A stretch of 64,000 bases of DNA from Lentzea albida (GTDB taxonomy: Bacteria > Actinomycetota > Actinomycetes > Mycobacteriales > Pseudonocardiaceae): the NCBI RefSeq assembly GCF_900111005.1, contig NZ_FOFV01000009.1, positions 1 to 64,000 on the forward strand, written 5' to 3'. Below, piece after piece: positions 1 to 8,560 of this stretch. The translations under genes and the position numbers were made by a program. The notes under the pieces were generated by a model. That model worked only from the letters and a program-made list of their open reading frames with translations. It was not told where the DNA came from and did no database searches. Positions within the stretch are counted from its first letter, which is position 1. Each line of letters opens with the position of its first letter.

Positions 1-196
1 CATAGCCGCTGCCATGCCCGCGGCGATGCTCGCCGGCCAGCGACAGCTCCGCGATCGACCGCACCGGGCCGTCCCCGCACAACACCGCATCGCTCAGCTC
101 GAACAACGCGTCCGCACGCCGCGTCAGACAGCGGTAGAACTCCTGACGCACTCCGGACAGCTCCCTGGACGCGGCGGCGTCACGGGCATGGTGCAC
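1..196 (-). CDS. Transposase N-terminal fragment, cut by window edge
   Basis: Reading right to left from a GTG at 196, an open frame of about 65 codons runs off the left edge. It reads VHHARDAAASRELSGVRQEF, then a segment with the motif RRADALFELSDAVL and then AGEHRRGHGSGY. This matches my memory of the N-termini of a family of actinobacterial putative DDE transposases (IS701-like), but the catalytic residues lie outside the window. A nested inverted repeat just upstream (208-265) fits an IS end. Family assignment is from memory of the motif and is moderately sure. Whether the element is complete cannot be told here. Confidence 0.6.
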   Translation of the reverse strand, partial: MHHARDAAASRELSGVRQEFYRCLTRRADALFELSDAVLCGDGPVRSIAELSLAGEHRRGHGSGY

Positions 197-207
197 ACTG
201 ATCAACT

Positions 208-265
208 GAAGCCCTTGGTGACGATCTTCTTCCCTAGACAAGAAGAATGATCAACCAAGGGCTTC
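208..265. repeat. Nested inverted repeat at the probable IS end
   Basis: GAAGCCCTTGGT (208-219) is the exact reverse complement of ACCAAGGGCTTC (254-265). Inside it TCTTCTT (225-231) pairs with AAGAAGA (240-246). The octamer TGATCAAC occurs just before, within and just after the structure. It lies immediately upstream of the transposase start, so it is probably the terminal or subterminal part of the insertion sequence, possibly covering its promoter. The exact end and any target duplication are not visible. Confidence 0.6.
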
Positions 266-448
266 ACTCATGATCAACCAGGGTCACGCCCAACCGTTCA
301 GAGGTTAAAACTCAAGCTAGGTCGCGTTCCGCCTCCCGGCGAACGGGCTCCCAGCACGCGGACTGGTCGTTTCGGGTCAGTGTTGTTGCGTCCGCACGCA
401 TTGGCGTACGGTCCCCCGGTGCAAAGCGCTCGTTATGCCGGCCCACCG

Positions 449-940
449 ATGTTCGCCCGTGGAGGGAAGCGCCGCACAGTCGTGGCGCTGGCGGCGATCC
501 CACTCGTCATCGGCATCGGGATCGGCGTGCTCATCGGCGGCGAACTGCGGCCGGAGTCCCCGGAGAACACCGGCGCCGCACCCACGCCCTCCGCTGAGCC
601 CGTTCAGCTCGAATACTCGGACATGCCGTGCGATCCGGGCTCGTCCGTCCTCGTGCTGCACTCGCTGGAGGGTGCGATGCGAGCGGAGGACGTCCAGACG
701 TTGCTGGACTACGAGACGATGTGGGTGCAGCACCGTGAGAGCGTGAACCCGGCGCTGCGCGGGCAGACCGCGTTCCTGAGCCGACGCGACGACGTCTGCT
801 CCGCGATCGTGCCCAACGACACGAGGTTCACGCAGTTCGTGTGGCTCGGGCCGTTCCAGTCGGACATCGCTCCCTCGCTGTGCGAGGCGCTGCTCAAGGT
901 CACGGGCAAGAACTGCATCCCGGCCCAGGTGGTCCGCTGA
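449..940 (+). CDS. Single-pass membrane or secreted protein, unknown function
   Basis: A 163-residue protein. The N-terminus MFARGGKRRT is followed by a strongly hydrophobic stretch (about residues 10-30, AAIPLVIGIGIGVLIGG) and then a Pro/Ala/Ser-rich spacer, so it is probably membrane anchored with an exported C-terminal domain. That domain has cysteines at CDPGSS, DDVCSAI, SLCEAL and GKNCIP, consistent with disulfides outside the cell. I chose ATG 449; an in-frame GTG at 380 would add 23 residues of poor quality. I do not recognise the family. It converges on the minus-strand transglutaminase-like gene four bases further on. Confidence 0.7.
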   Translation: MFARGGKRRTVVALAAIPLVIGIGIGVLIGGELRPESPENTGAAPTPSAEPVQLEYSDMPCDPGSSVLVLHSLEGAMRAEDVQTLLDYETMWVQHRESVNPALRGQTAFLSRRDDVCSAIVPNDTRFTQFVWLGPFQSDIAPSLCEALLKVTGKNCIPAQVVR

Positions 941-951
941 TCCGTCAGCGG
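934..951. terminator. Short hairpin spanning two convergent stop codons
   Basis: CCGCTGA (934-940) pairs perfectly with TCAGCGG (945-951) around a four-base loop. The left arm ends in the stop codon of the plus-strand gene and the right arm contains the stop of the minus-strand gene, so the structure could serve both. It has no T-tract, so its activity as a terminator is only inferred. Confidence 0.4.
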
Positions 952-3221
952 CGGAACAACGGCCTCGGGTCGACCGGCCACACGATCCTGCGCCACCAGG
1001 AAGCCTTGCGCCGCACAGCTTTCTTCACCTGCCGGGCGAGCCGCCAGCTGTTCTCGTCGTGGACGGGCCGCGGCGCGAACGCGGCCTGGTCGACCGCGAC
1101 CGCGAGCCGTGCGCCCGCTTCGCCCCAATCGCGCGCGACGTCCGGCACGGTGCGGCTCGGTTTCGGCTTGAGGCCTGCGAGCTGCAACGAGTCGAGCACC
1201 TCGTTCCACGCCCCGACCGGCCCCGCCGCCCGGAGTCTCACACGCCGTGACGTGCGCGCCACGTAGAGCGCGACGAGCAGCAGCACCGGCGTGAACACCC
1301 AGAAGGGGAAGGACTTCGCGGCCTCGGGCGCGGCGACCGCATCGGGGTCGACCGCCGTCGGCTGCACCAGCGGAGGCACCGAGGCGAGCGAGGTCGGCGT
1401 CGGCTTCGCGGTGGTCGACGCGAGCCGGTTCAGCACCTCGCGCTTCGACGCGGCGCTGGGCCCGCTTCCGTTGCCCGACACGGGATCGAACGCGACCCAG
1501 CCGAACCCGCTGAAGTACACCTCCGGCCACGCGGTGGCGTCCGCGGCCCGCACGATCCGCTCGCCGTTCTCCTCGGGCACCGGCTGGAACCCGACGACCA
1601 CCCGCGTCGGCAACCCGACGGCCCGCGCGAGCACCGCGTACGCCGACGCGAACTGCTCCGCCGTCCCCGCTCCCGCACCCGACTCGCCGGGCGACCCGAA
1701 CAGGAACGTCTCCAGCCGCGCGTACGACGACCCGACCGGCGCCTCGGCGTCCGGCCTGCGGTTGAGCCGCACGACCTGTTCCAGCGCAACGGCCTTCTCG
1801 TACGGCGTGCGCGCGTTCTGCGTCGCCTGCCGCGCGTACTCCGACAACGTGAACGGCAACCGCGGCAACGCCGTGTACTTCGTCGCCGTCGTCGGCACCT
1901 GCGCCTCGACGAGATCGGTGTCCGACGGCGTCTCGAGAACACCCCGGACGGTGTAGCTCAGCCCGGTCCTCAATCCCTCGGCCACCACCAGCGACCCGGT
2001 GTCCGGATCCACCATGGCGTTGCTCAACGACACCGCCTGCGGCCTGCCGACCCCCGGCAGCCACTCCCCCTGCAACCCGGTGATCCGCAGGTCCACACTG
2101 GCGTCCTGGAACTTCCCGCCCGTGGGCAGGTCGGGCGCGTCCACCACGCCGAGCGGCCCGTACGTCGAGGCCGCCTCCCACGACGCTCCCGAGTACCGGC
2201 TCAGCGTCACCAGCCGCAGGGGCACCTCGGGCCCGCGCACCCGGAACAGCTCCGCCTCCCCCTGCGCCGCCCACGAGGCGAGCTGTGGCAGCGGGTTCGA
2301 GATGGCGATGTCGGTCACCGGCGGCGTGACGAGCCTGCGCGGCTCGAACCCGTTGGTGGGCAGCACGAACGTGAGCAACGTCAGCGCCGCCAAGGCCGTC
2401 GCCAGCACCGCGGGCGGCAGCACGGGCCCGCGCCGGTCGAGGACCAGCCAGCCCAGCGCGAGGATCACCACCAGCGTCAGCGCGACCAGCCCGTACCGGT
2501 CGGCGCGGCCCGTGGTGAGCAGCGCCGCCGACACGTACAGCGCCGCCGCCCCGAGCGCCGGCACGAACAGGGCCGTGCCGCGCCGGGCCACCGACAGGAC
2601 CGCGCCCGTGGAGATGCCGATGATCAGCAACAGTCCGGGCACGAGCAGTTCGGGCGTGGCGGGTGCGGGGCGCGCCGCCGTGAGCAGCCTCGGCACGGTG
2701 TCGAGCAGCACCCACGCGGGATCGCGGTTCGGGGAGGCGCCGCGGGCCAGGAGGAAGCCGCCGGCCATCGCGACGACCATGACGCCGAGCGCGGCCAGGC
2801 CGGCCGGGACGAGTTTCTTCAGCAGCAGGGCCAGGAAGCCGGTGAGGGCGGCCAGTCCGAAGTAGAGGATGGCGCCGTCCCAGGCCTGGGCCAGCTGGAG
2901 GGAGGCGACGAGGAGGAGGGCGGTGACCCAGCCGTACTTGAGGAGGGAGTCGGTGGCGGAGTGAGTGCTCGCGCGGTGGGACGTGGTGTTGCCGGGTGCT
3001 CGGTGGGACGCGTGGCCGCTCGGGCGGTGGGGGCTGGCAGCAGGTCTGTTCGCCGCGCTGCCGGCCGCACCGCTCGCGGCGCGGTCAGAGCTGGAAGCAG
3101 GCCTGTTCGCCGCACTGCCCACCGCACCGGATCCGCCGGCAGGTGCGTTCGTCGCACCGCCACCCGAGCCGCGGCCATCGCCCGTGCCCGCTGTGCCGTT
3201 CCCGCCGTCCGCGCGGCTCAT
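945..3221 (-). CDS. DUF3488/TgpA-type membrane protein with degenerate transglutaminase domain
   Basis: A 758-residue last gene of a four-gene operon. It starts with a long Gly/Ala/Ser-rich disordered stretch. A cluster of membrane helices follows (for example SLLKYGWVTALLLVASLQLA), then an exported transglutaminase-like domain (about 480-590), a Pro-rich spacer, one more membrane helix (FPFWVFTPVLLLVALYVA) and a basic cytosolic tail. In active relatives the core reads C-E-Q-F-A and H-A-W. Here they are A521-EQFA and T563-AW, with only Asp579 kept, so the domain should not be catalytic. ATG 3221 overlaps the DUF58 stop as ATGA. This organisation is known from actinobacterial MoxR operons of unclear, probably envelope-related, role. 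Confidence 0.85.
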   Translation of the reverse strand: MSRADGGNGTAGTGDGRGSGGGATNAPAGGSGAVGSAANRPASSSDRAASGAAGSAANRPAASPHRPSGHASHRAPGNTTSHRASTHSATDSLLKYGWVTALLLVASLQLAQAWDGAILYFGLAALTGFLALLLKKLVPAGLAALGVMVVAMAGGFLLARGASPNRDPAWVLLDTVPRLLTAARPAPATPELLVPGLLLIIGISTGAVLSVARRGTALFVPALGAAALYVSAALLTTGRADRYGLVALTLVVILALGWLVLDRRGPVLPPAVLATALAALTLLTFVLPTNGFEPRRLVTPPVTDIAISNPLPQLASWAAQGEAELFRVRGPEVPLRLVTLSRYSGASWEAASTYGPLGVVDAPDLPTGGKFQDASVDLRITGLQGEWLPGVGRPQAVSLSNAMVDPDTGSLVVAEGLRTGLSYTVRGVLETPSDTDLVEAQVPTTATKYTALPRLPFTLSEYARQATQNARTPYEKAVALEQVVRLNRRPDAEAPVGSSYARLETFLFGSPGESGAGAGTAEQFASAYAVLARAVGLPTRVVVGFQPVPEENGERIVRAADATAWPEVYFSGFGWVAFDPVSGNGSGPSAASKREVLNRLASTTAKPTPTSLASVPPLVQPTAVDPDAVAAPEAAKSFPFWVFTPVLLLVALYVARTSRRVRLRAAGPVGAWNEVLDSLQLAGLKPKPSRTVPDVARDWGEAGARLAVAVDQAAFAPRPVHDENSWRLARQVKKAVRRKASWWRRIVWPVDPRPLFRR

Positions 3222-4324
3222 CGCGCCACCACCGCGTTCCACGAGTCGACCAGGTCCTCGGCCCGCCCACCGCTCAGCACCAGCACGCTGCCCGCCGCGC
3301 TCACCGGCCGCGTCTCGTCCACCACCAGCACGGTGCCGAACGCCGCGCGGCCCGCCTCCAGCACCAGCGCCGGCACGGTCGTGCCGCTCACCACGGCCAC
3401 CACGTCGAGGTCGCGCACCGGCACCGTCGGGCGGCCGGCCACGTCCTGCAGTTCGAGGTCGGCCAGGGCCGCGAGGATCGGGGCCGAGTCCTGCTGCTCC
3501 TCGATGTCGGTGCCGCCGGACGACGTCAGCAGCCGCACCGGGTGGCCCTGCTCCAGGGCGGAGGTGATGAGGGACGCCGCCACTTCCACGGCCTCCTCGA
3601 AGCGTTGCGGGTCGGCGTAGGAGGTGGCGCTGTCGTCCAGCAGCACGGCCAGGTGCGGGCGGGCCGGGTCGGCGTCCTCGCGGATCATGAGGGTGCCGGT
3701 GCGGGCCGACGTCGCCCAGTGCAGGCGGCGCAGGTCGTCGCCCGGCACGTACTCGCGCAGGCCCACCAGGTCCGTGCCGCCCCGCTCCACCCGTTCGTCC
3801 GCGCCCACCTGGCCCCGGCGGGCTCCGGACGGGAGGCCGCGGACCGGGAGCACTCGCGGTACCACGCGCACCTGGACGACCTCGCCCAGCACGGTGCGGG
3901 CCTGGGCGAGGCCCGCCAGGCCCTTGCGGCGCAACGTCAGCGGGCCCACGTCGAACACGCCCCGGCGTTCGGTCGGGATGGCGTAGTCGACGGATTCCAC
4001 CGCGGCCGGTGCCAGCAGTGGCACGTCGACCGCCATGGGTGCGCCCGCCACCATGTCGACGGCGTCCAGCGCCACGGGCCAGCGGCCCGTGGACGAGAGC
4101 TCCAGGCGGCCGTTGCAGCGCGCCAGGCGCGGCACGGTGCGCGGGCGGACCGTGCGGGACACGGCCAGCGGTGACGCGACCAGCACGGACACGATCGAGG
4201 CGACGACCAGTGCGGTCAGCGCCAGGCCGAACGCCGCCATGCCCGCGTAGCGCCACCACAGGCCGACGCCGAGCATCAGCAGGCCCAGCACCGCCACGCC
4301 GGTGCCGCGCAGCGTGAGTCTCAT
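3218..4324 (-). CDS. DUF58 domain protein, partner of MoxR ATPase
   Basis: A 368-residue protein. Two N-terminal membrane helices (GVAVLGLLMLGVGLWWRYAG, then a second to about residue 55) lead into a beta-rich segment. The conserved DUF58 core follows, with the motifs LREYVPGDDLRRLHWATSAR and LMIREDADPARP, then a vWA-like fold beginning LAVLLDDSATSY. DUF58 proteins are regularly encoded beside MoxR AAA ATPases, which are thought to act as chaperones for vWA proteins. ATGA overlaps at both ends (4321-4324 and 3218-3221) show translational coupling with the MoxR and transglutaminase-like genes. The precise substrate is unknown. Confidence 0.9.
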   Translation of the reverse strand: MRLTLRGTGVAVLGLLMLGVGLWWRYAGMAAFGLALTALVVASIVSVLVASPLAVSRTVRPRTVPRLARCNGRLELSSTGRWPVALDAVDMVAGAPMAVDVPLLAPAAVESVDYAIPTERRGVFDVGPLTLRRKGLAGLAQARTVLGEVVQVRVVPRVLPVRGLPSGARRGQVGADERVERGGTDLVGLREYVPGDDLRRLHWATSARTGTLMIREDADPARPHLAVLLDDSATSYADPQRFEEAVEVAASLITSALEQGHPVRLLTSSGGTDIEEQQDSAPILAALADLELQDVAGRPTVPVRDLDVVAVVSGTTVPALVLEAGRAAFGTVLVVDETRPVSAAGSVLVLSGGRAEDLVDSWNAVVAR

Positions 4325-5286
4325 TGCGCCGCGGGCTTGGGCACCGGCACGCGCGAGAGCACGTCGGCCAGCACCTCGGACGTCGTCACGCCCGACAGGA
4401 CGCTCTCCCGCGTCAGCACGAGGCGGTGGGCCAGCACCGGGTCGGCGATGTCCTGGACGTCCTGCGGCACCACGAAGTGCCGGCCCTTCGACGCCGCGTA
4501 CACCTGTGCGCAGCGCACGAGCGTGCGCAGGCCGCGGGTCGAAGTGCCCAGGCGCAGCCGTTCGTCGGTACGGGTGCCCGTGCCCAGCGCCGAGATGTAC
4601 TGCAGGATCGGGTCGGCGACGTGCAGCAGCGCCAAGCGGCCGCTGAACGAGCTGACCTCGCGCGGTGACGACACCGTGCGCACGTCGGCGATCCGGCCCG
4701 CGCCGCTGCCGGGGCGCAGCACGTCCAGCTCGTCCTCCACCGACGGGTAGCCGATCGACGTGCGCAGCATGAACCTGTCGAGCTGCGCCTCGGGCAGCCG
4801 GTACGTGCCGTCGAGGTCGATCGGGTTCTGCGTGGCCACCACGAGGAACGGGTCGGGCACCGAGTGCCCGACGCCGTCGATCGTGACGGTCCGCTCCTCC
4901 ATGACCTCCAGCAACGCCGACTGCGTCTTGGCCGCCGCGCGGTTGATCTCGTCCGCCAGCACGATGTTCGCGAACACCGGGCCCGGCCGGAACCGGATCT
5001 GGCCCGTCTGCGGGTCGTAGACCGACGTGCCCGTGACGTCGGACGGCAGCAGGTCGGGCGTGAACTGCACGCGCCGCGACACCCCGCCCAGCGCGCCCGC
5101 GACGGCACGCGCCAGCGTCGTCTTGCCCGTGCCGGGCACGTCCTCCAGCAGCACGTGGCCGCCCGCGAACATCGCCACGAGGACGAGGTCGATCACGTCG
5201 CGCTTGCCGCGCACGGCGCTCTCGACCGCGTCGCCCAGGCGGGTGTGCAGATCGCGGAAGGCGGAGACCTCACCGGTGTCGATCAC
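4321..5286 (-). CDS. MoxR family AAA+ ATPase
   Basis: A 321-residue cytosolic ATPase of normal family length. Walker A is GTGKTTLAR in the segment HVLLEDVPGTGKTTLA and Walker B is VLADEINRAAAKTQ. The MoxR signatures QFTPDLLPSDVTG, ALLEVMEERTVTIDG and ATQNPIDLDGTYRLPEAQLDRF are all present, followed by the small C-terminal lid. The start is GTG 5286, overlapping the upstream stop as GTGA. MoxR proteins act with vWA/DUF58 partners, here encoded directly downstream, probably to mature or regulate a membrane complex. Confidence 0.95.
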   Translation of the reverse strand: MIDTGEVSAFRDLHTRLGDAVESAVRGKRDVIDLVLVAMFAGGHVLLEDVPGTGKTTLARAVAGALGGVSRRVQFTPDLLPSDVTGTSVYDPQTGQIRFRPGPVFANIVLADEINRAAAKTQSALLEVMEERTVTIDGVGHSVPDPFLVVATQNPIDLDGTYRLPEAQLDRFMLRTSIGYPSVEDELDVLRPGSGAGRIADVRTVSSPREVSSFSGRLALLHVADPILQYISALGTGTRTDERLRLGTSTRGLRTLVRCAQVYAASKGRHFVVPQDVQDIADPVLAHRLVLTRESVLSGVTTSEVLADVLSRVPVPKPAAQ

Positions 5287-7451
5287 TTTTCCTCATCTCC
5301 ACGACGAACACCGATGCGCAGCAGGAACGCGACCGCGAGCAGACCCAGGCCACCCGCGCCCATCGGCGCGGTCCCGGTTCCTCCCTCCGCGATCCGCTGG
5401 GGGATGCAGGTCGGTTTGTTCGGCAGGCAGCCGTCGCTCGTGTAGACGACGCTGCGGGCCGCCGAGTCGACCTGCCCGGCGCCGGACGCGGCGTAGGCGC
5501 GCACGACGATCGAGTTGCTGCCCTCCTCCACGTCGATCTGCGCCGTGGTGGCGTTGCAGGCGATGCCGACCGAGTAGCCCTGCGTCCTGTTCACGACCTC
5601 GCAGCGCCCGTTGTGGCTGGCCCAGTCCGCGGGCGGCGCCATGCTCACCGTGCGCCTCGGCAACTGCCGCCCGCCGGAGATGCCGGTGATCACCGCGGCA
5701 CCCGCGGTCGGCAGCGACGGCGGAGGAGGTGGCGGTGGAGGGGTCGTCGTCGTGGTCGTGACGGGCGGGGGTGGCGGCGGAGGCGGTGGGGTGGTCGTCG
5801 TGGTCGTCACGGGAGGCGGAGGCGGCGGGTTGTTCGGCGCGGACACCGTGAACGCGGCCATGCCCGCGGCACCGGCCGTCGTCGCCGTCGACCCGCGCAC
5901 CGTCACGTCGAGGCGGCCGCCCGAGCAGAACGTCGATCCCGTGCACGGCACCGTCAGGTCGGCCGACGTCCCTGCGGTCTGCGCCGACACCGAACCGCCG
6001 GAGAACGAGCCGGAGCCCGACACCGTGTAGCCCACGACCGGTTCGGAGGACGTGGCCGCGTTCCAGCTCACCGTCACGACGAGCGCCGACGAGCTGCGCG
6101 ACTTCTCCCGCACGCTCACCCCCGCGGGCGCGCCGGGAGCGGCGCCACCACCGGTCGACGGCGGCACGGAGGACGTGGTCGGCGGGGACGAGGTCTCCGT
6201 CGTCGGGTTGTTGTTGCCGTTGCCGTTGCCGTTGCCCGGGTTGCGCGGCGGCTTCACCGGCTCGTTCGGGTTCGGCGGCGGAGGCGGCGGCACGGAGGGC
6301 GGCGGCGAGCGGTCCGGGTCCTTCACCGGGAGCTCGGGGCTGCGGATCGTCAGCGTGCGGGTGGCGCCGTCCGGGTCGATCAGCACACCCGTCGACGAGC
6401 CCGGCACGTTCACGAACAACCGGCCGTCGTCGAACACGAGCTCGGGGTCGGCCCCGCCGGACGTGCGGACGTCGTCGCCACCGCGGTTGCCGCCGCGGTC
6501 GAGGACGATGACCTTGCCGGATCCCTTGCAGGGCACGTAGACCTTGTCGCGGAACACCGCGGGACGGCCGGGGTTCGGGCACCCCATCGCGCCCACGTCG
6601 ACGCGCAGCACCTCACGGCCGACGACGAGCACCACGACGGAGGACGACGGCAGGGAGGCGGGAACCAGACCGAGCGGCGACGTCTGGGCGGCGATCACCT
6701 CGGCGTCCGAGCGGTCCGTCAGCGAGTCGACGTCCTCGCCCGTGCCGTCGCGCACGACGACACCGCCGTCGAGCCCGATCAGCGTCACGCCCTGGTCGTG
6801 CGGCACGAGGACGGTGCGCGGCCCGGCTCCGGTGACCTGCCGCTGCGAGCGCTCCTCGAACTTCTCCTGGTCGTCGGACCAGTCCAGCGAGCGCAACGTG
6901 CCACCGTGGTCCACGAGCCACAGCACGCCGCGCTCGTCCACGACGGCGTCGGCGAGCGGCTGGCCCGCCTGCCACGGCTGCCCGATGTCGGCCAGCGTCA
7001 ACGGGTCCGCGGTGTGCACGGTGCCGGAGGCGCGGTCGACGACGAACACCAGGCCGTTCGCCACCAGCACCTTGCTCGTGGCTCCGGGCGGCGCCTGGCG
7101 GCGGCCGGACGCGAGCAGGGTGGCCAGGTCGATGACGGTGATCTCGCCGGTGCGCCGGTTGAGGACGATCAGCCGGCCGTCCTCCTGCGCGATCTCGAGC
7201 TGCGAGTCGGGCCCGCTGATCTGCAGGCGCGTCTGCGGCTTGCCCGACACCGGGTTGACCTGCACGACCTCACCGCGCTGGTCGTCACCGAGCCAGGTGA
7301 GCCCGTCCGACACCGCGACCGACGTCCGGGAGATGCCCTGGCCGAGCGCGGCGCCCGCGAGCACCAGCACCCCCAGCAGTGCCGCGACGAAACTCGCCGA
7401 CTCCCGCCCTCCACCGGAGATAATGCGTCTGATCCGGTGCCACCAAGACAT
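5283..7451 (-). CDS. Membrane-anchored beta-propeller and fibronectin type III protein
   Basis: A 722-residue first gene of the MoxR operon. A short basic N-terminus (MSWWHRIRR) and one membrane helix (SFVAALLGVLVLAGAALGQG) are followed by about 350 residues of short beta repeats that look like a PQQ/NHL-type propeller. A Pro-rich linker and a fibronectin type III domain (SSSALVVTVSWNAATSSEP) come next, then two poly-Pro/Thr tracts (TTTTTPPPPPPPP), another beta domain, and a C-terminal helix with a basic tail. It probably sits on the outer face of the membrane across the wall. I took ATG 7451; extending to 7976 only adds unrelated sequence. Specific function unknown. Confidence 0.85.
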   Translation of the reverse strand: MSWWHRIRRIISGGGRESASFVAALLGVLVLAGAALGQGISRTSVAVSDGLTWLGDDQRGEVVQVNPVSGKPQTRLQISGPDSQLEIAQEDGRLIVLNRRTGEITVIDLATLLASGRRQAPPGATSKVLVANGLVFVVDRASGTVHTADPLTLADIGQPWQAGQPLADAVVDERGVLWLVDHGGTLRSLDWSDDQEKFEERSQRQVTGAGPRTVLVPHDQGVTLIGLDGGVVVRDGTGEDVDSLTDRSDAEVIAAQTSPLGLVPASLPSSSVVVLVVGREVLRVDVGAMGCPNPGRPAVFRDKVYVPCKGSGKVIVLDRGGNRGGDDVRTSGGADPELVFDDGRLFVNVPGSSTGVLIDPDGATRTLTIRSPELPVKDPDRSPPPSVPPPPPPNPNEPVKPPRNPGNGNGNGNNNPTTETSSPPTTSSVPPSTGGGAAPGAPAGVSVREKSRSSSALVVTVSWNAATSSEPVVGYTVSGSGSFSGGSVSAQTAGTSADLTVPCTGSTFCSGGRLDVTVRGSTATTAGAAGMAAFTVSAPNNPPPPPPVTTTTTTPPPPPPPPPVTTTTTTPPPPPPPPSLPTAGAAVITGISGGRQLPRRTVSMAPPADWASHNGRCEVVNRTQGYSVGIACNATTAQIDVEEGSNSIVVRAYAASGAGQVDSAARSVVYTSDGCLPNKPTCIPQRIAEGGTGTAPMGAGGLGLLAVAFLLRIGVRRGDEEK

Positions 7452-7638
7452 AACGCGCCCTCCCTCGCCCGCCGGGGATGCTAGCCCCCGGCTCTGACAA
7501 CTTCGGACGGCGCACGGTTCCCGGTTCGTCCGGTCCACCGACTGGCAGACATCGAAAACGGTAATCCGGAGGTCTGACAGTTTTGAAAACCGAATGGCGT
7601 TACCCCGAACCGACCAACGCGTAAGGCAGAGTGGACGC

Positions 7639-8283
7639 ATGGAGATCCCCGGCATGGGACTTGCCAAGCAGGCGCTCAATACCGCGCTCGACACGACCGC
7701 GGCCGTCGCGGCCGTCCCGAGCCGCGTGCTGGACCTGATCGGCGAGGTCGAGCAGCTCGTCCGCAAGGTGAACGGCACCATCGACGCCGTCGACGGCGTC
7801 GTGCGCAGGGCCGACGAGCTGGTCGACCGCACGGCGAACGTCGTGTCGGACGCGGAGAAGGCGGTCGTCGAGGTCCGCGCGATCACGGCGAGCGCGAGCG
7901 AAGTCGCCGAACGGGCGGGCCTGGTGGTCACGACGGCCGGCCACACCGCGGACACGGCCAACGAGCTGATCGGCATCTACGAACCGATCGCGAAGCAGGC
8001 CCAGCCGCTCGCGAAGCGGTTCGTGGACGAGCTGTCGCCGCACGAGGTCGAGGCCGCGATCAAGCTGGTCGACGAGCTGCCGGTGCTCACGGAGCACCTG
8101 ACCAGCGACATCCTGCCGATCCTCGCGACCCTCGACAAGGTCGGCCCGGAGGTCCACCAGCTGCTCGAGGTTACGAGCGACATGCGCCAGGCGATCCTCG
8201 GCATCCCCGGTTTCGGGTTCATGCGCCGCCGCGGCGAGAAAAAAGAGGAAGAAGAAGGTGTGAGGGAGCTCGAGAACGGGTAA
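7639..8283 (+). CDS. Conserved actinobacterial helical protein
   Basis: A 214-residue, almost wholly helical protein with heptad-like runs of Val, Ala, Leu and charged residues (for example VVRRADELVDRTANVVSDAEKAV), an amphipathic N-terminus (GLAKQALNTALDTTAAVAAVP) and an Arg/Lys/Glu-rich tail (RRRGEKKEEEEG). Similar proteins in actinobacteria often carry the misleading name 'ribulose 1,5-bisphosphate carboxylase large subunit'; nothing here supports that enzyme. The helices resemble structural or membrane-associated coiled-coil proteins such as apolipoprotein-like or methyl-accepting helices. ATG 7639 is chosen because upstream in-frame codons are atypical. Confidence 0.75.
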   Translation: MEIPGMGLAKQALNTALDTTAAVAAVPSRVLDLIGEVEQLVRKVNGTIDAVDGVVRRADELVDRTANVVSDAEKAVVEVRAITASASEVAERAGLVVTTAGHTADTANELIGIYEPIAKQAQPLAKRFVDELSPHEVEAAIKLVDELPVLTEHLTSDILPILATLDKVGPEVHQLLEVTSDMRQAILGIPGFGFMRRRGEKKEEEEGVRELENG

Positions 8284-8293
8284 CCCGGCCGCC

Positions 8294-8560
8294 ATGACGG
8301 CCCGCACGCACGACGACAACCTCACCTGGTGGCTGCTCAGCGGCGTTTTCGGACTCCTGTCCGCGACCAACGTCCTGCTGGCGATCACCGAACGCACGAC
8401 ATGGCCCTACGCGCTCGCGGCGATGCTTTTCGCCGCGAGCGCGTGGTGCGCGAGACAGGCGCTCAGACCTTTCCCGTCGTCTGGTGCGTCAGGTTCGACG
8501 GCGCGCCGAACCGGAACGCCCGCACCCGATAGGTCGCGGTTTTCTCGTCTGGGAGTGTGA
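8294..8560 (+). CDS. Small two-helix membrane protein
   Basis: An 88-residue protein starting 10 bases after the previous gene, so probably co-transcribed. It has two predicted membrane helices (WWLLSGVFGLLSATNVLLAI and WPYALAAMLFAASAWCA) and a Ser/Arg-rich C-terminal tail. The last 98 bases overlap, antisense, the 3' end of the convergent lipoprotein gene; the tail in the overlap is of low quality and may be non-functional. I do not recognise the family. Confidence 0.6.
   Translation: MTARTHDDNLTWWLLSGVFGLLSATNVLLAITERTTWPYALAAMLFAASAWCARQALRPFPSSGASGSTARRTGTPAPDRSRFSRLGV

Noticed and set aside
3222-4259. Extension of the transglutaminase-like gene through the DUF58 gene
   Set aside because: The upstream part is out of phase with the well-supported DUF58 gene and is Arg/Gly/Pro-rich. 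ATG 3221 overlaps the DUF58 stop as ATGA, which fits the operon.
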